NCBI GenBank assembly: GCA_003149575.1
Contig: QCWG01000001.1
Span: 1,866,334-1,930,333 of the forward strand
Length of the DNA: 64,000 nucleotides
Origin: Altererythrobacter sp. XM-24bin4
Lineage (GTDB): Bacteria; Pseudomonadota; Alphaproteobacteria; Sphingomonadales; Sphingomonadaceae
Reading direction: 5' to 3'
How positions within the stretch are numbered: the first letter of the stretch is position 1; each line of letters begins with the position of its first letter. Below the pieces are notes generated by a model. It was given only the letters and a program-made list of their open reading frames with translations. It was not told the DNA's origin and did not search any database. This document shows positions 16,321 through 26,472 of the stretch, one piece after another. The position numbers were made by a program, and so were the translations under genes.

Positions 16321-17084
16321 CCCGCTTCATCGATCTCTCTATCCCGATCACCAACGATGTGATTTCCGATCCGGAGGTGATGCGGCCCAAGGTCACTTAC
16401 ATGACCCACGAGAACACGTGGGAGCAGATCGCGATGTTCTTCCCCGGACTCGAAAAGGACGATCTACCAGACGGTGAAGGATGGGCGGTCGAATTCCTTG
16501 AACTGTCCACGCACAACGGCACACATATGGACGCGCCGTGGCACTACCATTCAACCACGGACGGCGGAGCCAGCCCTGCCCCGAGCATCGACGAGGCACC
16601 GCTCGACCGGTTCTTCCGACCCGGCGTGAAGCTCGATTTCAGTCATCTGCCACACGGGCATGTGGTGAGCGCGGCGGAGCTGGAGGAAGCGTTCCAAAAG
16701 ATCGGTTACGCGCTACAGCCGCTAGACATCGTATTGATCCAGTCAGGCGCGGTCTATGGAACGGAAAATTTCACCGATCAGGGCGTGGGACTTGGCACGG
16801 AAGCGACGCTGTGGCTGACCGAACGCGGCGTGGAAGTTGTCGGCACCGATGCCTGGAGCTGGGATGCACCGTTCAGCCACACCGCTCGGCGCTGGGCCGA
16901 AACCAAAGACCCGTCGATTATCTGGGAAGGGCACAAGGCCGGGCGCATCCGCCCCTACTATCAGATTGAAAAGCTGACAAACCTGGCCACACTGCCCGAT
17001 TTTGGCTTTACTTTCAGCTGCTTCCCCGTGAAGATTGAACGTGCCAGCGCAGGCTGGATTCGTGCGGTCGCAATCGTGGAGTAA
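16317..17084 (+). CDS. Cyclase-family metal hydrolase (kynurenine formamidase-like)
   Basis: The 255-residue protein belongs to the metal-dependent cyclase family, which includes KynB kynurenine formamidase and isatin hydrolase. The zinc motif HxGTHxDxPxH is complete: His66, His70, Asp72, His76. The start overlaps the transporter stop (ATGA), so it may act on a compound imported by it. No other kynurenine-pathway gene is nearby and the length exceeds KynB (about 210), so the substrate is open. Confidence 0.85.
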   Translation: MTRFIDLSIPITNDVISDPEVMRPKVTYMTHENTWEQIAMFFPGLEKDDLPDGEGWAVEFLELSTHNGTHMDAPWHYHSTTDGGASPAPSIDEAPLDRFFRPGVKLDFSHLPHGHVVSAAELEEAFQKIGYALQPLDIVLIQSGAVYGTENFTDQGVGLGTEATLWLTERGVEVVGTDAWSWDAPFSHTARRWAETKDPSIIWEGHKAGRIRPYYQIEKLTNLATLPDFGFTFSCFPVKIERASAGWIRAVAIVE

Positions 17085-17088
17085 GTCA

Positions 17089-17544
17089 ATGCGGGTTGGA
17101 AAGGCGTCCTTGACGGATAGCCAGGTCAGGGACTTGCTCGAAGCGCATCAGCGCAACATGTTTGAAATATCTCCGCCTGGCACTTCATTTGCGTTGGACT
17201 TGTCCGGGCTCTCTGGCCCGACGATTTCCCTGTTCGGGGCATGGGAGGGTGACACGCTGATGGCGGTGGGCGCGCTCAATCGACTGTCGGACACCGAAGC
17301 CGAGATCAAGTCCATGCGTACCCATGCAGACCATCTGGGCAAAGGCGCAGCTCAAGCCGTTCTGAATCTGATTCTGGAAACCGCGCGAGCTGATGGCGTT
17401 GAACGTCTCAGTCTGGAAACAGGGACAAGTGAGGAGTTCATGCCCGCAGTGAAGCTTTACCTCAAGAACGGATTCGAGCGGGGTGAAGCGTTTGCCGACT
17501 ATTCAAATGGTCCGCACAATCAGTGTTATCACTTAGCGCTTTAG
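17089..17544 (+). CDS. GNAT-family N-acetyltransferase
   Basis: The 151-residue protein has the GNAT fold order, with the beta4 segment EIKSMRTHADHLGKGAAQAVLN as the acetyl-CoA pyrophosphate loop (R/Q-x-x-G-x-G/A in HLGKGAA) and a late YLKNGFERG as in small-molecule acetyltransferases. The ATG at 17089 has GGAG upstream, inside the end of the cyclase gene. It is the last gene of the rightward transporter unit and converges on pccA with 9 nt between. The substrate is unknown. Confidence 0.85.
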   Translation: MRVGKASLTDSQVRDLLEAHQRNMFEISPPGTSFALDLSGLSGPTISLFGAWEGDTLMAVGALNRLSDTEAEIKSMRTHADHLGKGAAQAVLNLILETARADGVERLSLETGTSEEFMPAVKLYLKNGFERGEAFADYSNGPHNQCYHLAL

Positions 17545-17553
17545 TGCCTCCGG

Positions 17554-19575
17554 TTATTCCAGCTCAAGGATGATCGCATCAACAGCCAGGCTCTCGCCCT
17601 CGCCCGCGTTAATCTTGGAAACAATCGCCTGTTTCTCCGCGCGCAGGATGTTTTCCATCTTCATCGCTTCGACGGTCGCCAGCGGCTGTCCGGGCTGAAC
17701 TTCATCGCCTTCCTGGACGTGTAGCTTCATCAGCAGGCCCGGCATCGGGCAGATCAGCAACTTGGAAAGATCAGGCGGTTCTTTCTCAATCATGTGGCCC
17801 GCCAAATGCGCAATTCGCGCTGGTAGCACGCGCAAGATGTGGGTCGCGCCGCGTGTCGTGATTGCATAGCCGGTATGATTGCGCGCAAGCTGGATCGTTA
17901 ACGCCTCTTCGCCAAACTCTATATCCACCATCGTTTGACCCGGCGTGTAATCGAATGTGAGATCAATCGCCTGGCCATCAACGGTGATTGCATCCTCTTC
18001 GAGAACCACCGCATATTCGGTTTCGCCAATCTTCACCGACCAATCGCCCGGCGCATACATCTCATCAGCAAGCTGCTGATCAATACGCCGTGCGCGGTCT
18101 GCATCAACCGTCGCGATGACGCCGCCGATTGCCGCCAATCCGCGCAGCAATTCGTCAGACGTTGCAGCGCCTTCAAAACCGTCCGGATATTCCTCTGCGA
18201 TAAAGCCGGTGGTCAGTTCGCCTGAACGAAACCGATCATGCTGCATTATGGCGCTGAGAAAATCGACATTGTGCCCCAGCCCCTTGATGCGAAAAGCATC
18301 CAGAGCCTGAATCTGCAGATCAGCCGCTTCGTCGCGTGTTTCGCCCCAAGTGATCAGCTTGGCGATCATCGGGTCATAGAACATGGAAACTTCGCCGCCT
18401 TCATAGACGCCGTCGTCAATCCGCACTCCATCGACGCCGCGCCTGCCATTGGCATTGCCATCGTCGGTCCAGCCTTCGAGCGCGGGCTGGTATTCGACCA
18501 AGCGGCCCGTCGACGGCAGAAAGCCGCGATAGGGATCTTCGGCATAGACACGGTTTTCGATCGCCCAGCCATCAATGCCGATATCATCCTGCGTCATTTC
18601 CAGCTTTTCGCCAGCAGCAACGCGGATCATCTGCTCGACCAGATCAATGCCGGTGATCGCTTCGGTAACCGGATGTTCCACTTGCAGGCGGGTGTTCATT
18701 TCTAGGAAGTAGAAGCTTTCGCCAGTGGTGTCCGCGCCGCTGACGATCAGCTCAACCGTGCCGGCGGAGTGGTAATCGACTGCCTTGGACAACGCGACGC
18801 ATTGCTCGCCCATCGCCTTGCGCATCTTGGGGGTCACGAAGGGCGACGGCGCTTCCTCGACCACCTTCTGGTGGCGACGCTGGATCGAACATTCGCGCTC
18901 GTTCAGATAGAGCACATTGCCGTGCTTATCGCCCAATATCTGGATTTCGATATGCCGCGGGTCTTCAATGAATTTTTCAATGAAAACGCGGTCATCGCCG
19001 AAGGAGTTCAGCCCTTCACGCTTGGTCGCTTCGAAGCCTTCGCGTACGTCCTTCTCTGAATAGGCAAGGCGCATGCCCTTGCCGCCGCCACCCGCGCTGG
19101 CCTTCATCATCACCGGATAGCCGATGTCATTGCTGATCTCGACCGCGTGCTCGGTGTCGCGGATCTCGCCAACAAAGCCCGGGACGACATTCACGCCTGC
19201 TTCCTTGGCAAGCTTCTTGGATTCGATCTTGTCGCCCATCGCCGCGATGGCCCCGGCTGGTGGTCCGATAAACGCGATACCTTCCTTCTCCAGCGCTTCA
19301 ACAAAGCTTGCACGCTCGGAAAGGAAGCCATAGCCAGGGTGTACAGCCTCCGCGCCGGTCTGCTTGCAGGCCTCGATGATCTTGTCCGCAATGAGGTAGG
19401 ACTCAGCGGCAGGCGGCGGGCCGATGTGCACGGCCTCGTCTGCCATCTTCACGAAGGGCGCGCGTGCATCAGCATCGGAATAGACCGCAACGGTCTGAAT
19501 ACCCATGCGACGGGCGGTCTTGATAACACGGCAAGCGATTTCACCGCGATTGGCAATCAGGATTTTTTTGAACAC
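17554..19575 (-). CDS. pccA: Propionyl-CoA carboxylase, biotin-carrying alpha subunit
   Basis: PccA carboxylates its biotin with bicarbonate and ATP; PccB passes the carboxyl to propionyl-CoA to give (S)-methylmalonyl-CoA. The 673-residue protein has biotin carboxylase and ATP-grasp domains (KKILIANRGEIACRV at the start, GGGGKGMR loop), a BT linker and a C-terminal biotinyl domain with VEAMKMENIL (Lys639 biotinylated). The GTG at 19575 follows the stop of the Cys-rich gene directly, with GGGGA upstream. It is last in the propionate operon. Confidence 0.95.
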   Translation of the reverse strand: MFKKILIANRGEIACRVIKTARRMGIQTVAVYSDADARAPFVKMADEAVHIGPPPAAESYLIADKIIEACKQTGAEAVHPGYGFLSERASFVEALEKEGIAFIGPPAGAIAAMGDKIESKKLAKEAGVNVVPGFVGEIRDTEHAVEISNDIGYPVMMKASAGGGGKGMRLAYSEKDVREGFEATKREGLNSFGDDRVFIEKFIEDPRHIEIQILGDKHGNVLYLNERECSIQRRHQKVVEEAPSPFVTPKMRKAMGEQCVALSKAVDYHSAGTVELIVSGADTTGESFYFLEMNTRLQVEHPVTEAITGIDLVEQMIRVAAGEKLEMTQDDIGIDGWAIENRVYAEDPYRGFLPSTGRLVEYQPALEGWTDDGNANGRRGVDGVRIDDGVYEGGEVSMFYDPMIAKLITWGETRDEAADLQIQALDAFRIKGLGHNVDFLSAIMQHDRFRSGELTTGFIAEEYPDGFEGAATSDELLRGLAAIGGVIATVDADRARRIDQQLADEMYAPGDWSVKIGETEYAVVLEEDAITVDGQAIDLTFDYTPGQTMVDIEFGEEALTIQLARNHTGYAITTRGATHILRVLPARIAHLAGHMIEKEPPDLSKLLICPMPGLLMKLHVQEGDEVQPGQPLATVEAMKMENILRAEKQAIVSKINAGEGESLAVDAIILELE

Positions 19576-19737
19576 TCAGGCGTCCCCTGGTTTTTCAGGC
19601 CCAGTTTGCGGGCTTTCCATTTCATTGTCGCTATAGCCGATGCAATCACAGTCCTTGCAGGAACAATGCATCTCCGGATCGGTTCCAGCATGATGATAGC
19701 CAATCGGATGGCCGCAGTTTAGGCAATCACTGCTCAC
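19576..19737 (-). CDS. Hidden 53-residue Cys-rich protein inside the propionate operon
   Basis: Between scpA and pccA a frame starts with GTG at 19737, overlapping the scpA stop as GTGA, and ends with TGA at 19576, directly abutting the pccA GTG. The product has six cysteines in two clusters, CLNCGH (Cys5, Cys8) and CSCKDCDC (Cys25, 27, 30, 32), with His10, 15, 16 and 24 nearby and a polar tail. This pattern fits a small zinc- or iron-sulfur-binding knuckle. I do not recognise a family. Perfect packing between neighbours and the cysteine pattern argue that it is a real gene. Confidence 0.72.
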   Translation of the reverse strand: MSSDCLNCGHPIGYHHAGTDPEMHCSCKDCDCIGYSDNEMESPQTGPEKPGDA

Positions 19738-21965
19738 TCCGCCGCCTCATCCATTGGAGGCATGTTGTGGCCAAGCAGCGTCAGGATATCTGCCGCACAT
19801 TCGACCACGTTCGAGCCAGGGCCATAAATCCCCTGAACGCCCTTTTCGCGCAGGAAATCATAGTCTTGTGGCGGGATCACCCCGCCGGCAGTCACCTTGA
19901 TATCAGGCCGCCCGGCATCGCGCAGCAGCTGTATCAGCTCGGGGATCAGCGTCTTGTGCCCTGCGGCGAGCGAGCTTGCACCCACCACGTCGACCTGCTT
20001 TTGCAGCGCGAGCGCGGCGGTTTCCTTCGGCGTCTGGAACAGCGGGCCGGAAATCACCTCGAAACCCATATCGGCAAACGCGGACGCGATCACATTCGCG
20101 CCGCGATCATGCCCGTCCTGCCCCATCTTGGCGACCATGATGCGCGGTTTGCGGCCCAGCCGGCGCTCCACGGCGTCGACGCCATCGGTTACCTGAGCCC
20201 AACGCTGATCAAATTCGTATGCGGTTTTGTAAACCCCGCTGACCGGCTTTGGTGTCGCGTCATGGCGCCCGAACACTTCTTCCATTGCGGCCGAAATCTC
20301 GCCCAGCGTCGCATCATAGCGTGCAGCGTCTACCGCCCGCGCAAGCAAATTGGTGTCACCCTTTCGGGCCATTTCCTCCAGGACTGACGGCGGCAACGGA
20401 ATCCCGTTCTCGTCAAGCCCGGTGCTCAGTGCTTCGCTACTTGCGCCCGGGTAAGCCGCAGCGGCTTCGCGCAGTGCCGCCAACGCCGCCTGACACGCTG
20501 CTTCATCACGGCTCGCGCGCACTTGCTGCAATCGCTCGATCTGGCCGGTGCGAACCTTGTGATTGTCGATGTCGAGCGTTTCGATCTGCGCTTCTTCAGC
20601 AAGGCGATACTTGTTGACGCCAACAATCACGGTTTCGCCCTTGTCGATGCCGGTCTGCTTTTGAGCAGCCGCGCTTTCAATCGCAGCCTTGGGTGCGCCT
20701 GTATCGACATAGGCAGTCATTCCGCCGGCCTCATCGACTTCCGCGATCAGCTTTTCAGCTTCTTCAACCAGTTTCGCGGTCAGCGCTTCGATGTAATAGC
20801 TGCCACCCAGCGGATCGACGACGTTAGTGATGCCACTTTCTTCCTGCAGAACCAGTTGTGTGTTGCGAGCAATACGCGCTGAGAAGTCGGTAGGTAACGC
20901 TATAGCTTCGTCCAGTGCGTTTGTGTGCAAGCTTTGCGTGCCGCCCAGCGTCGCCGCCATCGCCTCCACCGTCGTGCGGATTACGTTGTTGTAGGGGTCT
21001 TGCTCTTGCAGTGAAACGCCGCTGGTTTGGCAGTGGGTGCGCAACATCTTGGAACGTTCCTGCTTCGCGCCGAGACCGTGCATCACGCGGTACCACAGCG
21101 TGCGCGCCGCGCGCAGCTTCGCGATCTCCATGAAGAAGTTCATGCCGATCCCAAAGAAGAACGATAGGCGTCCGGCAAACGCATCGATGTCCAGCCCTGC
21201 CGCCATCGCCCGCTGCACATATTCCTTGCCGTCAGCGATGGTGAAGGCCAGCTCTTGCACCGCTGTCGCCCCGGCTTCATGCATGTGATAGCCGCTGATC
21301 GAAATAGAGTTGAATTTCGGCATGTTGGCCGAGGTATAACCGACGATGTCCGACACAATCCGCATGCTCGGCTCAGGCGGGTAGATGTAAGTGTTCCGGA
21401 CCATGAATTCCTTCAGGATGTCGTTCTGGATCGTGCCCGAAAGCTGTTCAGGCGAGACACCCTGACGCTCGCCCGCAACGATATAGAACGCCAGTACCGG
21501 GATCACAGCTCCGTTCATCGTCATGCTGACGCTCATCGTGTCGAGCGGGATCTGATCGAACAGGATTTCCATGTCCTTGACGGTGTCGATCGCAACGCCC
21601 GCTTTGCCGACATCGCCAACTACACGCGGGTGATCGGAATCATAGCCGCGGTGTGTCGCCAGATCGAACGCTACCGACAACCCCTTCTGGCCTGCTGCCA
21701 GATTGCGGCGATAGAATGCATTCGATTCCTCAGCCGTAGAGAAACCCGCATACTGGCGGATCGTCCACGGGCGGCCCGCATACATGCTGGCCTTAACGCC
21801 GCGTGTGAATGGCGCAAATCCCGGAAGCCCCGGATCCTGAGCATCCGCTTGTGTATAGAGCGGCTTGATGGCGAAGCCTTCGGGCGTTTCCCAAGTCAGG
21901 TCACGCCCCTTCACTTCCTTGTCGGCAAGCGCTTCCCAGTCAGATACGGTCGGTTTTTCAGTCAT
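19734..21965 (-). CDS. scpA: Methylmalonyl-CoA mutase, single-chain
   Basis: The enzyme converts (R)-methylmalonyl-CoA to succinyl-CoA using adenosylcobalamin. The 743-residue protein has the TIM-barrel domain with [13 protein letters not shown] and the C-terminal cobalamin domain with DGHDRG, whose His619 is the cobalt ligand. It corresponds to the large-subunit-type homodimer. It sits in the middle of the propionate operon, 48 nt after the enoyl-CoA hydratase gene. No MeaB-type GTPase chaperone gene is in the window. Confidence 0.96.
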   Translation of the reverse strand: MTEKPTVSDWEALADKEVKGRDLTWETPEGFAIKPLYTQADAQDPGLPGFAPFTRGVKASMYAGRPWTIRQYAGFSTAEESNAFYRRNLAAGQKGLSVAFDLATHRGYDSDHPRVVGDVGKAGVAIDTVKDMEILFDQIPLDTMSVSMTMNGAVIPVLAFYIVAGERQGVSPEQLSGTIQNDILKEFMVRNTYIYPPEPSMRIVSDIVGYTSANMPKFNSISISGYHMHEAGATAVQELAFTIADGKEYVQRAMAAGLDIDAFAGRLSFFFGIGMNFFMEIAKLRAARTLWYRVMHGLGAKQERSKMLRTHCQTSGVSLQEQDPYNNVIRTTVEAMAATLGGTQSLHTNALDEAIALPTDFSARIARNTQLVLQEESGITNVVDPLGGSYYIEALTAKLVEEAEKLIAEVDEAGGMTAYVDTGAPKAAIESAAAQKQTGIDKGETVIVGVNKYRLAEEAQIETLDIDNHKVRTGQIERLQQVRASRDEAACQAALAALREAAAAYPGASSEALSTGLDENGIPLPPSVLEEMARKGDTNLLARAVDAARYDATLGEISAAMEEVFGRHDATPKPVSGVYKTAYEFDQRWAQVTDGVDAVERRLGRKPRIMVAKMGQDGHDRGANVIASAFADMGFEVISGPLFQTPKETAALALQKQVDVVGASSLAAGHKTLIPELIQLLRDAGRPDIKVTAGGVIPPQDYDFLREKGVQGIYGPGSNVVECAADILTLLGHNMPPMDEAAE

Positions 21966-22013
21966 AGCGCGGCTCTTAGCACAGTTGGATCAGCGCGGAA
22001 GTCTGCGGCAAGC

Positions 22014-22799
22014 TTACTTCCCCTTAAACTCAGCCTTGCGCTTTTGAAGAAAGGCCATGCCGCCTTCCCTCGCATCTTCGCTCCGGCCCGCAATGTGCTG
22101 TGCCTCTGCTTCTGCGAGAAGCACTTGCTGGAGCGAACCATCGAGCGCCGTCGCAATGTTGCGCTTCATCGCCGCATAGGCCAACGTCGGCCCATTCGCG
22201 AGCTTGCCTGCCAAGGCGCGCGCTTCTTCCATCAAGTCTTCGGCTTCTACGGCCTTGTAGATCAGACCCCATTCCTCGGCCTGTTCTGCACCGATCTTCT
22301 CGCCCAGCATCATCATGCGGGTGGCGCGCGCGCGGCCAATGGCACGGGCGAGCAACCAGGTAGAGCCGCCATCGGGGACCAGGCCGATATTCACGAAAGC
22401 TTGCAGGAAGTAAGCATTCCTGCTGGCGATGGTAAAATCAGCTGCGAGAGCGAGTGAACACCCCACACCTGCTGCCGGGCCGTTTACGGCACAGATCACA
22501 GGAACATCTGCGCGGATAAGATGGCTTATCGCCGGATTGTAGTGGTTGTTCAGCGCTTCGTGACTGCCGCCCTTGCCGGTCAACGCACTGTCGGAGCCCC
22601 GCGCAGACAGATCAGCGCCCGAGCAGAAGCCCTTGCCTTCGCCGGTAATCAATACGGCACGCGCATCACCCAGATCGTAAAACACCTGGCCGATCTCGTC
22701 GGCCATAGCGGGAGGCATGGCGTTCAGGCGTTCTGGTCGGTTCAATGTGATGGTGAGCAGTGGACCGTCGCGGTCAACCTTGATGGTTTCGTAGGACAT
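22014..22799 (-). CDS. Enoyl-CoA hydratase/isomerase family protein
   Basis: The 261-residue crotonase-fold protein has the oxyanion segments ITGEGKGFCSGADLS and NGPAAGVGCSLALAADF and ends in the common C-terminal KRKAEFKGK. It resembles PaaG-like 2-(1,2-epoxy-1,2-dihydrophenyl)acetyl-CoA isomerases and short-chain hydratases. Its stop touches the mce stop/start junction (1-nt overlap), placing it in the propionate operon, possibly for upstream beta-oxidation of odd- or branched-chain acyl-CoAs. The substrate is not fixed by sequence. Confidence 0.88.
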   Translation of the reverse strand: MSYETIKVDRDGPLLTITLNRPERLNAMPPAMADEIGQVFYDLGDARAVLITGEGKGFCSGADLSARGSDSALTGKGGSHEALNNHYNPAISHLIRADVPVICAVNGPAAGVGCSLALAADFTIASRNAYFLQAFVNIGLVPDGGSTWLLARAIGRARATRMMMLGEKIGAEQAEEWGLIYKAVEAEDLMEEARALAGKLANGPTLAYAAMKRNIATALDGSLQQVLLAEAEAQHIAGRSEDAREGGMAFLQKRKAEFKGK

Positions 22800-23239
22800 T
22801 AATGCGCTCCGTCTTTCGGCGTTTCCATGATTTCCGTAAGCATGCCCTGCATATCCTTGGGATGGACGAAAAAGATAGGCGTGCCGTGCGCACCAATGCG
22901 TGTGGGGCCAAGAATACGCTTGCCTATTGCTTCGAATTCCTCCCTCGCCGTAGCGATATCTGGCACTTCGAAGCAGACGTGATGCTGGCCGCCCAAGGGA
23001 TTCTTCTCGAGGAAGTTATTTATCGGGGAACTGTCATCAAAGGGCTCGATCAGCTCGATTTGCGTCCCATTCATGCCCGAATCGGTCGGCGTATTGACGA
23101 AGCAGACCTTCACGCCCTGCTCTGGCAAGTCGAAGGGCTCCTCGATATCTGTCGCACCCATCGTGTCACTATAATGCGCGATCGACTCTGCGATCGAGGG
23201 CGTTGCTACGCCGATGTGATTGAGACGTCCCAGTTTCAT
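22799..23239 (-). CDS. mce: Methylmalonyl-CoA epimerase
   Basis: The 146-residue vicinal-oxygen-chelate protein interconverts (S)- and (R)-methylmalonyl-CoA between PccAB and ScpA. It shows RLNHIGVATPSI with the first metal His, the GQHHVCFEVPD segment, and a C-terminal GTPIFFVHPKDMQG with the conserved Glu later (LTEIMET). It overlaps the neighbours by one base on each side. Confidence 0.94.
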   Translation of the reverse strand: MKLGRLNHIGVATPSIAESIAHYSDTMGATDIEEPFDLPEQGVKVCFVNTPTDSGMNGTQIELIEPFDDSSPINNFLEKNPLGGQHHVCFEVPDIATAREEFEAIGKRILGPTRIGAHGTPIFFVHPKDMQGMLTEIMETPKDGAH

Positions 23240-23697
23240 TATTCCACCACCACTTCCGTTTTGACCGAGTTGGCTATGAAGCAGGCCTTATGCGATTTGT
23301 GATGCAGCGCATCGACTTCTTCCGCAGTGGGCCGGTTCTCGCCGGAAAATCCGATTTTCGGCTTCAAGCTAACCCTGGTCATGGCCATCTGGCCACTCTC
23401 GTTTTTCTCCATAAGGCCTGACGCCTCGTCAACGTAGCTATCGACGCAGAAACCGCGCTGAGCCGCGAAGGAGAGAAAGAACAGCATATGGCAGCTTGAT
23501 AGCGCAGCTACAAACGCCTCTTCCGGATCGACGCCTGCTTCGTCGGAATAGGGCAATGAAACGATATGCGGAGAGGATGACGCCGGGACCACGGCCCCGC
23601 CATCAAATTCCCATTCGTGCCGTCGGCTGTATTTGTTGTCTGTGAAGTCTTCCGATGCAGATCGATTCCAAGATACCGTCGAAGTGTAGATTGCCAT
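23239..23697 (-). CDS. OsmC-family peroxidase-like protein
   Basis: The 152-residue protein has the OsmC fold with the two redox cysteines in expected places: SSCHMLFFL in the central helix and HKACFIANSVKTE near the end. OsmC/Ohr proteins reduce organic hydroperoxides. I chose the ATG at 23697 (AAGGG upstream); a further in-frame start at 23736 adds residues unlike the family. It is inside the propionate operon. A TATATC box on the minus strand about 60 nt upstream may give it its own promoter, but no good -35 is visible. Confidence 0.86.
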   Translation of the reverse strand: MAIYTSTVSWNRSASEDFTDNKYSRRHEWEFDGGAVVPASSSPHIVSLPYSDEAGVDPEEAFVAALSSCHMLFFLSFAAQRGFCVDSYVDEASGLMEKNESGQMAMTRVSLKPKIGFSGENRPTAEEVDALHHKSHKACFIANSVKTEVVVE

Positions 23698-23776
23698 GGT
23701 TGCGAGCCCTTTGTTTGAGGCTTCGCCACTTGTCATTTTTTGTTCGGTCTATCCAGCGATATAGCGAGGCCCAGTG

Positions 23777-24007
23777 TCAAAGTTGCAGCCCCAAAAAACT
23801 CGCGACGCCTAGACCAGTAAAAATCACGGCCAATAACAAATGAAAAGACTGTGTCCCTTTGTATCCATCAGAACCGCGCCCAAACCTATCTATAGACATC
23901 GCCTCGCCAAAATCCTCACCGGCATCACCGTTCAGATCGTTGCGCAGCCAGGCGATCAGGTTGATTCCCGCGAGTGCAAAACAGACATAAGGAAACAGTT
24001 CAGGCAT
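23777..24007 (-). CDS. Small two-helix membrane protein
   Basis: The 76-residue product (ATG at 24007) has two hydrophobic helices (about 5-20 and 55-75) around a polar, acidic loop (NDLNGDAGEDFGEAMS). It lies between pccB and osmC on the same strand with gaps of 139 and 79 nt. No family is recognised and the ribosome binding site is weak. Helix pattern and position support a real gene moderately. Confidence 0.5.
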   Translation of the reverse strand: MPELFPYVCFALAGINLIAWLRNDLNGDAGEDFGEAMSIDRFGRGSDGYKGTQSFHLLLAVIFTGLGVASFLGLQL

Positions 24008-24146
24008 CACAGCAGCACTCTTCAGTTGGATGAGGAGGCGTAGAGCCGATTGGTCGTCAAATCCTTACAAGTTCGAAGCCGTGCCGCGACAGCAAGTCGC
24101 AAGACGTTATTCACGTCCTGCGATGGTCAAAGCAAGAAACGAAAAG

Positions 24147-25679
24147 CTAAAGCGGGATATTGTCGTGTTTCTTCCACGGGTTCTCGAGCGCTTTGTTGCG
24201 CAGTTTCCTGAGGCCGAGCGCGATGCGCTTGCGGGTCGAGTGTGGGTAGATCACTTCGTCAATGTAACCTCGGCTAGCCGCTACGAAGGGATTGGCAAAC
24301 CGGTCTTCATATTCCTTTGTTTTCTCCGCAATCTTGCCCGGATCGTCGCGGTCTTGGCGGAAGATGATCTCCACCGCACCCTTCGCGCCCATCACCGCGA
24401 TCTCTGCAGTCGGCCACGCATAGTTCAAATCGCCGCGCAAATGCTTTGAGGCCATGACGTCATATGCCCCGCCATAGGCCTTGCGAGTGATAATGGTGAT
24501 CTTGGGCACAGTCGCCTCGGCGTAAGCGAACAGCAGCTTCGCGCCGTGTTTGATGATCCCGTTATGCTCTTGCGCGGTTCCAGGCAGGAAGCCGGGCACA
24601 TCCACAAAAGTGAGGATCGGAATTTCGAATGCATCGCAGAAACGCACGAAACGCGCGGCTTTCTTTGATGAGTTGATGTCGAGCACACCAGCGAGCACCA
24701 TCGGTTGGTTCGCGACGACGCCCACGGTGCGCCCTTCCACCCGGCCAAAACCGCAAATGATATTCGCTGCATGGGCAGGCTGAATTTCAAAGAAATCGCC
24801 TTCGTCCAGCGTCTTGCGGATAACTTCGTGCATGTCATAGGGTTGGTTCGCATTGTCGGGAATCAGCGTGTCGAGGCTGTCCTCGATGCGGTCCCAGGGA
24901 TCATCGGTCGGGCGCTCTGGCACGTCTTCGCGGTTGCTGAGCGGTAGATAATCAAAGAACGCCCGCGTTGCCATCAACGCTTCGACATCGTTTTCGAACG
25001 CGATATCCGCCACCGAAGTCTTAGTGGTGTGAGTGATCGCACCACCCAGCTCTTCTTGCGTGACTTCTTCATTGGTTACGGTCTTCACAACGTCCGGGCC
25101 CGTCACAAACATGTAAGAGCTGTCCTTCACCATGAAGATGAAGTCAGTCATGGCTGGCGAATAGACTGCCCCGCCCGCGCATGGCCCCATGATCAGGCTG
25201 ATCTGCGGCACGACGCCGCTGGCCAGCACATTGCGCTGGAACACATCAGCATAGCCGCCCAGTGACGCCACGCCTTCCTGAATGCGCGCGCCCCCGCTGT
25301 CGTTCAGCCCGATTACCGGCGCGCCATATTTCATGGCGCTTTCCATTACTTTGCAGATTTTTTCCGCGTGCCGTTTGGACAGACTGCCACCAAAGACAGT
25401 GAAGTCTTGCGAATAGACATAGACGAGGCGGCCGTTGATCGTCCCGGAGCCGGTGACCACGCCATCGCCCGGAATCTTCTGATCCTGCATGCCGAAATCG
25501 ACGCAGTCATGCTCGACATAAGCGTCCAGCTCTTCAAACGAGCCCTCATCGAGCAGCATGTCCAGCCGTTCGCGCGCGGTCAGCTTGCCCTTGGCGTGTT
25601 GCGCGGCGATCCGCTTTTCTCCGCCACCAAGATTTGCAGCTGCGCGGCGGCGTTCCATTTCAGCGATATTTGCGGACAT
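24147..25679 (-). CDS. pccB: Propionyl-CoA carboxylase beta subunit
   Basis: The 510-residue carboxyltransferase transfers CO2 from biotin on PccA to propionyl-CoA. It has two crotonase-fold halves, with [12 protein letters not shown] and [11 protein letters not shown] in the first and [19 protein letters not shown] and [13 protein letters not shown] in the second. CAGGGGGCC precedes the ATG. It is the first gene of the leftward propionate operon ending at pccA. Confidence 0.95.
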   Translation of the reverse strand: MSANIAEMERRRAAANLGGGEKRIAAQHAKGKLTARERLDMLLDEGSFEELDAYVEHDCVDFGMQDQKIPGDGVVTGSGTINGRLVYVYSQDFTVFGGSLSKRHAEKICKVMESAMKYGAPVIGLNDSGGARIQEGVASLGGYADVFQRNVLASGVVPQISLIMGPCAGGAVYSPAMTDFIFMVKDSSYMFVTGPDVVKTVTNEEVTQEELGGAITHTTKTSVADIAFENDVEALMATRAFFDYLPLSNREDVPERPTDDPWDRIEDSLDTLIPDNANQPYDMHEVIRKTLDEGDFFEIQPAHAANIICGFGRVEGRTVGVVANQPMVLAGVLDINSSKKAARFVRFCDAFEIPILTFVDVPGFLPGTAQEHNGIIKHGAKLLFAYAEATVPKITIITRKAYGGAYDVMASKHLRGDLNYAWPTAEIAVMGAKGAVEIIFRQDRDDPGKIAEKTKEYEDRFANPFVAASRGYIDEVIYPHSTRKRIALGLRKLRNKALENPWKKHDNIPL

Positions 25680-25749
25680 CAGGCCCCCTGAATGTGACTT
25701 TGTACTTGAGTAAAGCGCCTAGCCAGCGAAAGCCTGCAGCGTCAACGTA

Positions 25750-26472
25750 TCAAAAACGCAGTGTTATCCGGCGCGCGAGAGCGGGAGATAATGAATAGGC
25801 CCAGCGCAGCAGCCGAACCTGCCCAATATTGGCTTCATCTGCTCCGCTTTCGATCGCGTCCATGATCTGCGCCGCGCACTCGGCGGCGGGCATTTTCGAC
25901 ATCAGATTATCCGCGTTCATCTGCGTGTCCACAACCGGCGGCAGCGCTTCGATCACGTGGATATTGGTGTCCTTGAGCTGTTCGCGCAGCGTCAACGAAT
26001 AGGCACGCAGCCCCGACTTGGTGGCGCAATAGACCGGCTGGCGCGCAGCAGGCGCAATCGCAAGCCCGCTGGTGACATTGACAATCGCAGCCTCAGGACG
26101 GTGCCCCAACATCGGCACCAAAGCCGTAGTGAGCCGGATCGGCGCGCTCAAATTGGCATAAATACAATCATCAGCAGCATCACTGTCTGGCAAGCCCTTG
26201 CGGAAATCGTGATCGACCAATTGCCCTGCATTGTTGATCAGAATGTCGAACTCGCGCTCGCCAATATCCGCAATCAGCGCATCGACACCTTTCGCGTTGG
26301 ACAGGTCGGCCTCGATCACTTCGAAGCCTTCTTCCTGCATCGCCGCCATTCGTTCCTTGTTGCGACCCGTTAGCGTAACTTTTGCGCCCTTTTTTTTCAT
26401 CAAACGCGCCAATTCGCGCCCGATCCCCGTGCTGCCTCCGGTCAGCAATACTGCCTTGTCTTTCAAGTCCAT
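25750..26472 (-). CDS. Short-chain dehydrogenase/reductase (DltE-like)
   Basis: The 240-residue classical SDR has the cofactor loop TGGSTGIG (11-18), INNAG, catalytic Ser135, Tyr148 and Lys152 (YCATK). Its nearest texture is the DltE/YdfG-like oxidoreductases. It overlaps the stop of the epimerase-like gene upstream by one base, so both are in one unit. The substrate is unknown. Confidence 0.88.
   Translation of the reverse strand: MDLKDKAVLLTGGSTGIGRELARLMKKKGAKVTLTGRNKERMAAMQEEGFEVIEADLSNAKGVDALIADIGEREFDILINNAGQLVDHDFRKGLPDSDAADDCIYANLSAPIRLTTALVPMLGHRPEAAIVNVTSGLAIAPAARQPVYCATKSGLRAYSLTLREQLKDTNIHVIEALPPVVDTQMNADNLMSKMPAAECAAQIMDAIESGADEANIGQVRLLRWAYSLSPALARRITLRF

Noticed and set aside
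21255-22457. 400-codon open frame on the plus strand opposite scpA and the enoyl-CoA hydratase gene
   Set aside because: It is the antisense shadow of two well-conserved genes in GC-rich DNA, with His/Arg-rich composition and no ribosome binding site.
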